Shown: one piece after another, positions 23,061-35,600 of the stretch
Layout: every line of letters starts with the position of its first letter
Position numbering within the stretch: position 1 is the first letter of the stretch
From: Ooceraea biroi
Taxonomy: Eukaryota; Arthropoda; Insecta; Hymenoptera; Formicidae
Length of the DNA stretch: 64,000 nt
Assembly: GCF_003672135.1 (NCBI RefSeq)
Contig: NC_039507.1
Span: forward strand, 8,261,624-8,325,623
Direction of reading: 5' to 3'
Position numbers and translations under genes: made by a program
Notes under the pieces: model-generated
The model's database searches: none
Seen by the model: only the letters and a program-made list of their open reading frames with translations
What the model was told of the DNA's origin: nothing

Positions 23061-26000
23061 TATAATATGTACAATGATAGTAAAATGAGTAGTTAGGGTA
23101 TTGCGATGTGATTTCGAATTATGAAAACAATAACATATGATTGAATTCCAACAACGCTCCACGATATAATACCATGGTAATGAGATTTATAATTTAACGT
23201 TATAATTCGCTGATCAATTATGGCAATGCATTAATAATAAAATTCAATGGAATACCACGACAAAGTGACTTGTAATTTGCTATTATAATTTAATGCTGAA
23301 GTAACATAAACATGACCGCATACCAACACGCTAAAATGATCTCGCAGCAGGGACGGCTAATTAAGAGAGAATTTGTTATTTTATATCAAAAACCACAAAT
23401 TATTTTTCTTGAAATCATTTTGCATAAAAAACAATTGTTTATTCCCATATTATAAAGTGTCGCTAGCATTAGTTGAACAATTTACTTTTCCATCACAGAT
23501 AAATGGCAAATATCGAACATGCTGCATAGTCGAAGAGCCGTGAGAGCCAAGAGATTTATAGACGAGGCCATCCAACACGCTGTCGCGCGCGTATGTTTAC
23601 GCGTTAATGCCACCCAACGTTAAATAAAATCGATTGCGTACACAGCGCTGATTGCGTTGCAGCGCGCTGGCGTACCCGCGCGTGATGATTTGCATTTACA
23701 GGTGTACATATCATAATTAAGCTCGCAATTGTAACGCGTTCTGACGTAAGTTTGGAACTGGTGTGTTCGCTCGGACAGAAGATTAAGCAAGTCAGCATGC
23801 GATCTGTATAAATGCCTGCCGCCTCTACGCGTTCAATTTGAATTTATTACTCGTGGCTGTTGCGCGCTTTTCGAGAATTGTTCTAGCGAATACGCGCCTT
23901 GACGATCGAGTAAATGTTGCCTGAAAAAAATCAATTGCGCTCAAACTGTGCTTTATCGAGTAATCTGCAATCGACAAATTATCCTAAAAAAACAAAACGT
24001 ATCGATGTATTTTTATTATTATCAATATTAATATAATATGTGATTTCTTCTTAAAATTAGTATTTAATTGGAGGATTTAGAATTTAATGACTCTATTTGA
24101 AAACGCGACAACTTTTACTTTTCTGTATCAATATATTCTGTATAAATACTGCTATTAATATATAATTAATATATGAATAACAGTTTTAAACATAAAATCT
24201 ATAAAATATAAAAGGATTACGTTGCCGCCAGGTTTGCGAGCAAATCACAGCAAGAGTAAACGTCAAAATGAATGATCTCTCTTCCACCATATGGCACAGC
24301 GTCTTTATCCCGCTACCTTGTTACTTTCCCTCTTTCCCCCGAAGAGATATTTATAATGTAATAAAAGCTATCGTAAGAACCGGAGTAAAAGGTGCGCGCG
24401 AGGGAAGAAGGGAAGCTATTTTCGCTTTTCTCGGCACCTATATTCACCTCGATCCACTTTCTTCCGGATGGCTTTCCGATCTAGCCGTTATTTATATTTT
24501 CCGTCTGACGCGCCGGCCGTTCTCAAGGACGAGTCCAGTGGCCGTCCTTGCATCTAGGTGCAACTCTTTTGCGGAAGCACCCTGTCCATTTGTCCTCGTT
24601 TCTCTCCACGGCCACTCTCGATGTACAGCAACGCGTAACAGCTATCAAGCGCGATCTACCCTTTTTCCCTCTCTCTCGACGTTAAAATAAAACAGCGACA
24701 CATGTTACTGTAACCTTCGGAGGATTCTCATCGATTCGCATGCATACGGGAGGGTGACGTTAAACGTTAATGTGCACTTGACGCTGCACAATGTCTCTAT
24801 TAAATATTATACTTGCGTGTGTCGTTGCAACGATTTTCGTCCGAAACCTTTAACCTTTCGGGGACGTATTTTCAGCATATTATCGTTGAGCTAAAACTAA
24901 ATTCGATCATTGAGACGGAAAAAAGTTACTGGCTGATCAACAGCTCGATGTTGCTGGCGCAAAAAATGCTGCAATTATCGTTCTATGCATGTGTTACACC
25001 TTCCATCGAGCAAATCTGATAATGCTGCACTTCGCGGTAAGTCCATTAATTTCTCACAGACATTTGATGTTTGCCCTGATAACTGCAAGAGATCGCTACC
25101 TTTCATTTACGTTAATTGCCCCGCTGGTGGCTGCTCGATTATTTGCATAGGATGACTGCCCTCGCTTCCGGCATTCCAATATTATTCCGCGATATTAGTT
25201 CAACGTGAAGAAGACTTTGACCGTCCCGGCTCTTTTCTTTCCGAGCATTCCTTGCTTTTACGGTGAGCCTTACGGTTGACCCGATGCCCTATATATCTCC
25301 TTTGCGCCGTCCCGTGGGCTTTCGGGGATGTTCCCTTTCCCTGCGGATTTTCTTACGCGAGCGGACGTTACTCGGCATTGAAACAACGTATCGTATCATC
25401 GGCTATCGTCGTCGTGATATCTCCCTCTCTGCTAGCTACATGCTAGCTGCGTATTTTTCCACCCCAACGAGGCATCTTATAAAGGCACAGTGGAAGCTAT
25501 TTTCGGAATGAGAATACACCGCCTGGAGGCCAACTTCTGTCCCTCCTCCCCCTCGCTCTCCCTTCGAAACGACTCGACTTCATGAACCAGTTTTGTGGAA
25601 TTGTCTCTCCCATGGTGCTTGACGGCGCGAAGGCGATGTTGAAGCGAGGTTATCGTCTTCGAATGCGAAACAGGACGTTATAAAAAATCTCCTGAAAAGC
25701 ACATTATTGCTGTTTAAATAATATTGGCGCATGTATGCGAGCATACGCGCGTAATTATTCGTACAGCTGCATACACGATTTCGTTTTATTATTCCACTTT
25801 CATGCTTCATTAAATATACCTGTAAAATTTATTTCCTATCTGGTGTCTGACAAAAAATCCAAATACCAAGGTTGAAGAGTTTGCTGGTGCAGATTGCAAC
25901 AGGAACTTCTTGTTTTTCTTACGCCAAGCAAATTTACACTTACATGTCTGTTTGACCGCGTTATATTCAGAGGAACGTTCCACGTTGCGGACGGCGCGGC

Positions 26001-26930
26001 TTCTGGTTCAACTTTCTTTGAGTTATGGCCGTTAGAAGTGAAATTCGAACTTGGCCAAAGTTTTTCCTTACGTATTGGTGAGGTTTTGTTTGGTTTATCT
26101 TCCTGGTATTGTTATAAGTGCGTTTATTTAAGTGAGGCTTTGTCAATGGATTTCACCATGCATCATCTACTATCATCATTTTTTCTCGTCTTTTCTCGCA
26201 AATTAATGCTTGTTGCTACAATATTACGTTGCGCTAATATCTATCAGAAGCTTTATTATTCACTGTAACATGTATAATATGATTATATAAATAAATAAAA
26301 TACTTACTTGTCTCTTTTGCAGACTACTTGCTTTATTTCAAGCTTATGCGAATATATTAAAGTTATTCTAGTAGAGTCTATTTTAGTGTTATCCAGATCA
26401 AAATAACATTACGGGGTTTAACCCTCTGGCGACTGAATTAAACTAAAGAAATGAAAGAAACTAAAGAAAATCCGCAGATTATTCTTAGTCGCGCGGTTAC
26501 ATACTTCATCATCGCTCGTGCTAAGAATCAGAAAAACACAAATCAGATGTGAATATTGATTCCCTCGCATTTAGCCATTCATAGTAGAAATAACAAGGAA
26601 AGAAACTTTTTTCTCTTTCCCTCAGCTCGAACCAATGTCTTTCTGTCCCTCTTTTTTCTTCTCCATGAATCTCCGTGCTTCTCTACTCCTTTCCTAAGCA
26701 GAAACCTGAAGTCTCTTCACAGCGAGTCTTGCAGCTATTATCCTTTGGGCGGTTTTCTACTTAGTTACCGTTCGTACGGCGGTGCGACGGGAAAGCGGAA
26801 GGCGACACGGAAGCAAGAACGAGGAGCGGGACACGCGAACTCCGGTTAAACCGCAGGACGAAGAGAGATATCCGTGTCCCTGCCCTCCGGGACCGCGCGC
26901 AACATCGAGAGAAGATGACTCTCTCCTTTA

Positions 26931-26952
26931 TCCTCCTCCTCCTCCTCCTCCT
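26931..26952. repeat. (TCC)n microsatellite
   Basis: Seven TCC triplets followed by a T-run. On the plus strand they make a short proline run inside a chance frame. Confidence 0.9.
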
Positions 26953-28430
26953 TTTTTTCTTCCCCTACGGCTCTATCCTCCCTCTTCAGGTCGTAATTGA
27001 GCGGACGATCTTAACGCTCGAACGACCACGAATGGCTCACCCCGTGCCCGCTAGCTAACCGCTCGTCGTAGAAGTATTTCACGAGCCTCGGCGGGACGGC
27101 GCTTTGCAGTTTGCGGTCCACGCGCGAGCTCCAGGTTCCTGCGGAATCTCGATGGTCCTTTCCCCGTCCTCGTGACGTGACTATCCTGGGATGTGCGTGG
27201 GCGAGCAGCGTCCCGCCTGAGAATTCCGATACCTCCGTAACGAAATATCAGCTGTAACTCGTGTGTGGATGGTGTTCCGCTGAGAGTTACTACGTTCGAC
27301 TGTTTTAAGATTCGATATTTCCGGTTTTATTCCCGTTTTATGAAGGAAACCAACTTCTCACGTACTGAGAGCGATAGAAGGTTTTTCTTTTTTCGTGGAT
27401 TTAGTAAATTCAATCTTCATGAGCAGTAATGTTAGAATAACATAATTAAAAATCTAAGACTCGTCTAAAATCTAAAGGAATTTTCATGCTGTATGGGACC
27501 CATTTGAAATTCGTGCCATTGCCGTTTTTTCTTTATTATTTGGAGCTTCTGCACTGTTCTTGTGAAACTGTTTGTTATTTAAAATAATCCTTTTAATCAC
27601 GGGGATTGTATGCTGCCAGATATAGCCTGGATGCAGTCGCGAACTTGCAAAGAGAAACTTCATCCGAGAGTCGGAGGATTTACGGCATCACTGCAAAGAT
27701 AGTTCCTTAATCGATTGAAAGAAGCCTTTCGATAAGTTGCGAAATAAAGGACAATAAATGCAGACGGAAATAAGAACGAAAATGCAGCGGCGTGGGAGGG
27801 AGAGGAGGAAGAGGAAGGGGTCACAGCTTTTACGACACAAATTCCGTAACCGAGACTAACTCTTTTAATAGTTCGTTGGTTAGTCGCGCTAACTTCCTTT
27901 TTTAGCGACGTGTTCTCGTTTCGGCGTTCTTGCGCCACCCGCATTAGCGGGAGAGGACGATCGCCAAACAGCTATACAGATAAACGAGGAAGCCAGAGGG
28001 CTCCGGTAAACTCCAACTTTCCTACCGACAGCTAACTTCGGCTCGGTGAACTACGTCAAGGACCAAGTTTCACCTCCGGTTTTCCTGTGAACCTCCTCTT
28101 TGCCCTCATCCTAAAATTCGAGAAAAGAATTCGACGACATCCGCGAACCCTCTAAGAGCCCCGCGATTAGCTATGGTTTTTACAGACGAATGCGCGTGCA
28201 CTTAAATATGAATGCACCATGAATGCAGTTGAATGTACATTCGACTTGCCTTTTAACGTTAAATGTGCTTGTAACGAAATATTCAAAGAAGCTTTGTCAT
28301 GTAGAGTTATAATAGTTCCTCTGAGCACAACAATAATGTGACAACTGTTACGAGAAGCTATTAACATCTATTAATACTTTTTCGCGAAGCAGACAGCGCT
28401 AGTGTTAAAGCTTTTGTCAAATAATAATAA

Positions 28431-28455
28431 TTTCTTTCTCTTTCTCTTTCTCTCT
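28431..28455. repeat. (TTTCTC)n pyrimidine tract
   Basis: Imperfect TTTCTC repeats. Nothing else is seen nearby. Confidence 0.8.
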
Positions 28456-30708
28456 GTGGTTTTATTACATTAAATTCATTACAATTATTATAATTGAATT
28501 CTTTGCTCTTTTGAAATATTTTGAAAGTGTTCTTTATTTATAGGCGCATAGAATTTTCTTGCGCGAAGTAGCTCGCATATTGATCTATTACTTGGCAACG
28601 TGGGCTTTTTTCATCGCCAAATTGGTCCGCCGACTGGTAGCGAAACTTCGTTAAAGCACGACGTTAATTGCATTCAAAACGTTTCCACCCGCAGATTGTC
28701 ACTGCAATGGCGGCAGTTCGCGAGGACGACCACCGTTTAATTACAACTTGCCGAAGAATACGTACGTCACCGCTTCGTGAGAGAGATGGAAATTATAATT
28801 ATTAAATTCGCCGCGGTTCATAAAGTTGAGAAAGGAACCAACGGTAATCGAATTTCAAAGTTTGTTGCAAAAATGCAATAACTTATCTGTTCTGACTGAT
28901 CTAAAGCGTTTCTTTAAAGCGAAACAATGCATTAATGCAACATTTTTACTGCGAAAGAATGTCTAGCATTGCTCTCGTTTGTCATTAATTATTTATAATT
29001 AGATACATATAACAACATATAATTAGATATCATATTTTGCGTTAAGCTAAACCGAGCTCACAAAATAAGAATGAATTAATGTGCATTAATTGACGTTGAC
29101 TTGCTCTAATGCATTCGCTGTGCACTATTAACTTTTCCAGAGAATTTATTGACAAACGGTACTTCGCATTTCTCGCGGAGACATATTTACCTGTTCTGCA
29201 ATTGAATAAATTCGCAATTCGTTGCTCGGCAAAGTGGAAATTACGTTTTGACGGGATACCAAATTTACTCAGCGCAACAAACCTGATTTCGTTACGTTAT
29301 TGAAACGGATTTTTTACGCGACGTTGAAAATGCATCTCGGGAACAAGGCTCTCGCATACTTCAAGCAGGATGGCGCGCATAAAATAAACTTTCGCAAGCT
29401 TATTCTCTATCTCGGGTTGCGCGTCAAAGACGGCGACTCGTTGAAGCCCGGGAACGTTCCTCTTATCGAGAGGAGGAAGCGAGATCCTTCTTTCGGGTGA
29501 AAGTCGCCTGGACACACGAAAGTGGCCACGAAGTCGGCAGTTCGATCGATCGCGCGAGGTGCGGCAGGGAGAAGCAGCGACGCGGCATCAATAAAGAAAC
29601 ACAATTTGCAAGCAATCAGCGCCAAGATGCAGCTAAAAGTAGCGAGATACGTTCTGGAAGTTGCTCGTGCGCATCCGCGAATCAAGCCGTCGTGGTTCAG
29701 GCAGGACTGGATCTCTCCTGAGGGACGCACTCCGCGCTCGCTTCTTTGCTCATGCCTGAAACTTTATCCTGTTCCTAGTCCTTCTCCCCCTCCTCCGGCC
29801 GGAATCGTGGTCACGTCTCCTTATTCACCCTACAGCTCTTATCCTTAGTAAAACTTATGCCTCAAGACTGAATTGTGATTTCGTTTCTAACGAGGCTCAA
29901 TGTTTCTGAACTTTTAAACATTGTTTTTTTTTTAGAGAAAGTGAGCTTTTTTACAAAAAGTATAACGGTTTAAAGATATACTAATAATGTAAAGTTTCAG
30001 ACGCTCTACTTTCAGAAGTTGATTAATCTCGCTTATTTGTAATTCTTTAATTTGATTCATACGTTCATTGTTGGCTATCATTTGTAATAATCAAAATTAG
30101 ATTTAAAACTAAGTTGATTTTACTGTAATTTATCAGTAATCAGTTTATACAGCGAGGCTTATAAAACCGGACTTCTTCTGAGCGTTTGAGAGTTTTCAAA
30201 TGTACAACATTAAAGTTTCTTTAATCGGATGTTCAATATCCTATAAAAGAGTCAAGTGTTTGATGTATTTTTTATTAAAGTGATATTAATCAATTACACT
30301 TTGCAAAGTATATTGCACGGGTATCAAGTAGGTCACGGTGAGATGTAACTCCGCAGTTGAGACACGGTGTAGTACACACTAGTTTCTCGCTATCTGTTTC
30401 GAAGTTGCAAGTGCATTACTCAGTAGTGGCATGTCGAGAAATAAGATTGTGTTTTGCACCTTCAGTGTGGGATTTGCACTCCACAGACAGTAGCAGGTTC
30501 CAAAATAAGCCACTTTGCAAAATTTTCATCGATTGTTTTGTCTCATAGCATGCAATGAATATTATATATCAAGTACAAATTGACAAGCTCGATCGTTACA
30601 TTATGAAATTATATGGATTATAAAATTGATAACGATTCTGCTAACAAAGTTTCTTTATTATGCATACTCTTATGTGTCATATCTCTTAAACATAATCAGA
30701 GATACTTA

Positions 30709-30807
30709 TAACTTATCTTGAACGACTAATTTTCTAATTAATTCAGACATCAATGTCTTATTTATTACCTACATTTTACTACAAATCTCGTACAAGTATG
30801 AATCATA
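30709..30807. repeat. 99-bp direct repeat, left of mariner B1
   Basis: By direct comparison this segment is identical to 32094-32192. It starts with TAACTTATCTTG and ends with ATGAATCATA; its last TA abuts the left mariner end. See the mobile element entry and findings. Confidence 0.95.
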
Positions 30808-32093
30808 TTGGGTCATTAAGTATGAAACTTTACAAATAGAACATAAACTTTTGCATTTTTTGGCACATGGACATGATTTATTTTCAATCGAAGTATGCGC
30901 CCATGTTATCTACACACTTCTGCCATTTTAGTGGTAGTTGGTCTATGCCTCTACTATAGAAGCCAGGAGTACGGGAATCGATGAAGTCGCGGAAGGCTGT
31001 TTCGACTGCCTGTTGAGAATTGAAGAATTTTCCCACCAACAAGTTGTCCAAATTCCGGAAGAAGTGATAGTCGGTAGGTGATAGATCTGGTGAATATGGT
31101 GGATGATGGAGAGTTTCCAATTCCAACTCCCGTAGCTTTGCCACGGTCAGTCGTGCAGTGTGCGGTCGAGCATTATCATGCAACAGCATTGGCATTGACC
31201 GATTGACCAATTTCGGTTGTTTAATAGCAAGTTGTTGCATCATTTCGTCCAGTTGCTTGCAATATACTTCAGCCGTTATCGATGTACGAGGTTTCATAAA
31301 GTTGTAGTAGATAACACCTGATCTGGACCACCAAACAGTCACCATAAGCTTCTTCTGTATAATGTTGGGTTTCGCGTGATGTCTCGGTGGTTCATCAGCG
31401 TTCAACCACTGATGTGAGCGTTTACGATTGTCGTAGAGTATCCACTTTTCATCGCAGGTCACAATTCGATTAAAAAAAGATTCATTTTTGTGACGGGAAA
31501 GCAAAGAAAGTGAAGCCTCTAGACGTTGCACCTGCTGCGCATCGGTCAATTCGTGCGGGACCCATTTGTCCAACTTCTTTATCTTACCAATTGCAGCTAA
31601 ATGAACCAATATGGTGGGTATGGAAACATTGAATATCGATGCCAATTCACGTGTACTTTGAGATGGATCGGAATCTACTACGACTCTCAAGTGATCATTA
31701 TCCACCTTCGTCTTTGGTCTTCCACGTGGCTCATTAGCGAGGCTGAAATCTCCATCTCTGAAGTTTTTGAACCAATTGCCCACCGTTGCTTTAATAGTTG
31801 AACCTTCACCAAATACAGCGTTGATATTACGAGCTGTCTCCGACACTGTGGTTCCACGGCGGAACTTATATTCATAAATCACACGAATTTTGGACTTTTC
31901 CATAGTTCTATAAAAAAGAATCCACCAATAAAACTAATGAAGATATTTGAACAAACAAGTATGACATTTGAAGAGCGAACATACATCTATCACACTAACC
32001 TAATCTGATACTGACGTCTGGCGCCAAATTTGAGATAACAAATGTTAAAGATGGCGCTTTTACATTTGTAAAGTTTCATACTTAATGATCCAA
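30808..32093 (-). mobile_element. Mariner element, family B copy 1 (intact ORF)
   Basis: A 1286-bp element with 30-bp terminal inverted repeats beginning TTGGGTCATTAAGTATGAAA; the right end reads TTGGATC, one mismatch. It carries one complete transposase gene on the minus strand. It is flanked not by a bare TA but by a 99-bp exact direct duplication that begins and ends with TA. The length and termini match copy 2 at 41964-43249, which lies in the opposite orientation. Confidence 0.97.
30884..31903 (-). CDS. Mariner transposase, 339 aa, apparently intact
   Basis: This is a cut-and-paste transposase that binds the element's terminal repeats and integrates at TA, acting in the nucleus. The N-terminal half has two helix-turn-helix regions (about residues 1-55 and 65-110), followed by the linker motif WVPHEL at 114-119. 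The catalytic triad is complete: D151 in TCDEKW, D243 in LLHDNARPH and D278 in SPDLSPTDYHFF, a DD34D spacing. The C-terminal ends LPLKWQKCVDNMGAYFD. The length is typical of mariner (about 340-350), and the start is the only Met that gives the standard MEKSKIRVIYEYKFRRG opening. The protein closely resembles the transposase part of human SETMAR/Hsmar1, suggesting the cecropia subfamily. No frameshift or internal stop is seen. It differs from the second copy at about eleven residues, and whether it is active is not known. Confidence 0.93.
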   Translation of the reverse strand: MEKSKIRVIYEYKFRRGTTVSETARNINAVFGEGSTIKATVGNWFKNFRDGDFSLANEPRGRPKTKVDNDHLRVVVDSDPSQSTRELASIFNVSIPTILVHLAAIGKIKKLDKWVPHELTDAQQVQRLEASLSLLSRHKNESFFNRIVTCDEKWILYDNRKRSHQWLNADEPPRHHAKPNIIQKKLMVTVWWSRSGVIYYNFMKPRTSITAEVYCKQLDEMMQQLAIKQPKLVNRSMPMLLHDNARPHTARLTVAKLRELELETLHHPPYSPDLSPTDYHFFRNLDNLLVGKFFNSQQAVETAFRDFIDSRTPGFYSRGIDQLPLKWQKCVDNMGAYFD

Positions 32094-32192
32094 TAACTTA
32101 TCTTGAACGACTAATTTTCTAATTAATTCAGACATCAATGTCTTATTTATTACCTACATTTTACTACAAATCTCGTACAAGTATGAATCATA
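32094..32192. repeat. 99-bp direct repeat, right of mariner B1
   Basis: Identical to 30709-30807. Its first TA abuts the right mariner end, and it continues into TAAAAAGG, which is unique. Confidence 0.95.
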
Positions 32193-32668
32193 TAAAAAGG
32201 TTTAATTGACTTATTCTGCTCGGATCTCACTCGACTTCTTTAGCTATTCCCGGCTCAATCAAATCTTCCTCATTCACTTCGCGACATCGTTTCGTTTTCT
32301 CGTAGGTACTTGGCACTTTCGTTACAGTACGCTGGTCGCTGCTATACTAGCGAGGTCAGGCCCTCCCGCGGAATACTAAGCACCATCATTTGGCACGCCG
32401 GCTACGGATGCAACCAAGTTGCCTAGCTCCTCCACCTACTTCCTCTAGTCCGCATCTCCTGTCACTTCTTTTTCTGTTTCTTCCTGCTGGCTCGAATATT
32501 TTATTTGCACTGCGGATCGCCGAGAGAGGATCGGTCACATCCCGTCCCTCCGTATTGATTCCGCTTCTTTTTGAGACTCGTGCGAACTTGCCGCGTAGAG
32601 CGGCGTTTTGCGCTCGTTTTTATCTTGCATTCGGCAGTCCAGTTTTTAACTTAAATTGGATTTGATAT

Positions 32669-32691
32669 GTTCGTTCGTTCGTTCGTTCGTT
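32669..32691. repeat. (GTTC)n tetranucleotide microsatellite
   Basis: Five full GTTC units plus a partial one. Confidence 0.9.
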
Positions 32692-35600
32692 TGCGACTAA
32701 ATGCGTAATGATGAAAATGAGTAAAATAAATTTAATTGAATCGTTTGGTCAAATTTTCGAGTGCAGTTAACGAGATTTCACAGGCATTCAAAAGAGCCTG
32801 TGTATCTTCACAGAAAGTATTACGGTTGCTTTATGTGCATTTGATGGAAAAAGTAATTTAGGAACATTAAAAATTGCATTGTAAATAGCATACATATGCG
32901 TCATACAATTAACACACTCCGCTTCTAAGTTCTCACGTTCTGGAGTGAACCTTTATACGTGAGGCTGAGAGGAGACTTGGTCGGCCAGTTTGGTGACCAA
33001 CTGCTCCGTGGTAACACACGCTCTTTGTATGAACCATGTAACCCTCCTTCTAGATATCGAGATATCTCGCTCGCGAGTACACGAGCTTACAATCAGCCTT
33101 TATATCTCGATGTGACGATTCCCGCCGTCGCTGTGTGAGAAGCACGCGTGTAGGGCCGTCTCTCCTGGTGGGCTCTACAGACTTTCCACGCTCTTAACGC
33201 GCAAGAGTGCCCGCGTCACGTGGAACAACTTGAACACAGTTTTATGATCCTGCTGCGATTCTTTCCAACAGTCGTGACCGCTCTTCGATTTGTTTGAAAC
33301 ATTCACTAAACACCGCGGACTATCTACCGCCGTCCCATCGTTCGCAATCTACGGTAACACGATTGTGCCCCGTGACGGCTCCCGCCTCCTCTCGGCTGAC
33401 ATGATCGATAATTCCGGAGCGGAAAAATCGAGGAAGCAATAACGAGCGCGACGTTGGCGGCTGGTCGTCCTCTTGGTTACTTAGATGATATTATTCTTTG
33501 AGATTTGCTCACCGTAAAGTCTTTATTAAAAGTCGAGATCCCCGCCCCCGACTGCCAAGTTTTAAGTCGATTTTTTTCGATATCCTCTTGGTCCATTACG
33601 AAGTTTCGTGCGCCGCGCGGCGATTTTCCGCTGTGACTTTCCGTTCCGTATTATCCTTCGTGCGTTGCTTCTCGTTTCTCCTCAAGATCCTCAAAATGAT
33701 CTTACGAGTTACGAAAATACGAGACGCGGTGGTCCGATGGCGAAAACACCGAGGAATATGTTAGACGTCTCACGACTGACGGAACTTCATTAAACTACCG
33801 CGTTAAGTTCCATTATACTAAAATTACTGTCTGGACGTAAACATGTAATTACGTGGCGGGAATGCATTCTATTATCGAGAATATCTCGAGAAAATACAGT
33901 TATATTATTTTATTTCACAGTTACGTTAGTGCGTGAGAAAATAAGTACAAGAATAGATTTAATAATTATTTGCACGTATATGTGTGCATATATATATGCG
34001 TATAATTCATAAGATTTTATTTTGAGATAATAACATAATTACATAAAACTATCTGCTTTCAATATACAGTAGAAGCTGTCGCAGCTTTAGTTCCCCGAAT
34101 AATGTGACGTTAAATTTCTCTATTGAATCGTGTAACATTATTATTCACTATTTATTTTAGTTATTTTCTGATCGTGTTAAGAATTATTATTATAACTCAT
34201 GATATATCTTACAGAAATAATAATAATGCATACGCTATTTTCATGAATTAAATATGTTACATATTTGAATCACTAGTTGTATCGCGGTGTTCCATAATGA
34301 TGTATAATGTATAATAGTGTTATTAACAATAACATTAATAATAAATGACTGCCATCGCTTTTGGAGATGTGTTTGATACAAGTAGCACTCAATTAAATAT
34401 TACCATAGACATCGCTTGAAAAATGGATATTCTTGCATGATATATGTGAGAGCGTTACGAGATCATGTCGATATAAATACGATCGTGAATATTGAATAGA
34501 GAATATCATAATCAACTCATGATATAACTATTACTGTATAATATAACTGTAATATAAACTGATATCTGAAAGAGACACGAATCGATTTAAATTCGATAGC
34601 GGATAATATTTGCCGGCTTGCAATTGATATAATGTATTATTTCTCTCAGTGAACCAACTCTGACAGCTCGTGACCTCAGTTTTAGGTCTTCGTTCTGCAT
34701 TCTCATTTTGTCGTTCCAGATTCTTTTTCTACCGCTTTACAACAATCTCAGTCGAAATCTTCGAAACTTCGTGCCGGTACGGTCGGCCACACGCAAGCCC
34801 ACGAACCGCTGCTATTTTCTGCGATTATTGTTCTATCTCTTTCTCTCTCCTTCGTCCCGTAAGTCTTCGTAGGTAACACGTGTGTTCTCCAACTTTGCAA
34901 TAACGTCGCATCTCGATCCTCCTCTTGTTTTACTGTAATTGAGAACTCGACTCAATTCGGGACGATCGATAAGTTTCACATGCTCGATGACACGAATGGA
35001 ATCTTACAAGTTTTACGCGCGTTTTTTACGCTCCTGAGAAAAATTTCATTTATTAATCTTAAAAATATCTTGAATATCGACGAATATCTTGAATGCTGAG
35101 AAATTATCGATAGTCGTGAAACGATCTGAAATAGGATTGTTATTCATAGTCTGCGATTAATTTATTGTTACAGAAATGTTACTCGCGGTTTTCGAACAAG
35201 TTGATATAAAAGAAACATTTAATACCGTATCGATTTGAACCATATATGATCAACCATTTTTACGGGCCGTTCAAATTGCTGAATGTAACCTCTTTTGCAT
35301 TGAATAATAAATTTAAGGCACATTTAATAGCTTTTTTCTATGTTCAACATGCAAAATCGATTGTCGCATTGTCGCATAGTTTTATGAAAAGTATCTTTTC
35401 GAAATCATGCAACATACTTATCTGTTGATGATTCGCGACGTGATGAACTTTTCGCTGAAAATTTATGTATTCTCGCTTTTGCAAGATGTTCTCCTTTGTT
35501 TAACATTTACCAAATGCGACGATTATTCGAGTAATAGCAGGATTATCTCTTTGACGAATCTCGCTGTGCAAATACGTTTGGTACTCTGCCTTAGTTGTAA

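Larger units (their letters stand above)
18437..30708. other. 12-kb non-coding stretch, no supportable gene
   Basis: I find no domain, RNA gene or transposon end in this stretch. GC-rich islands (around 21800-22500, 24250-24700 and 26750-27250) alternate with AT-rich parts (20600-21300, 22700-23450). Minor repeats are a (TCC)n run near 26931 and a CTTT/TC tract near 28431. Open frames of up to 140 codons (24268-24690) or 124 codons (25894-26268) show no family features. The stretch may be intronic or intergenic; the sequence does not decide. Confidence 0.55.

Noticed and set aside
24268..24690. 140-codon plus-strand frame
   Set aside because: Hydrophobic patches arise from pyrimidine-rich DNA; no conserved motif or exon borders.
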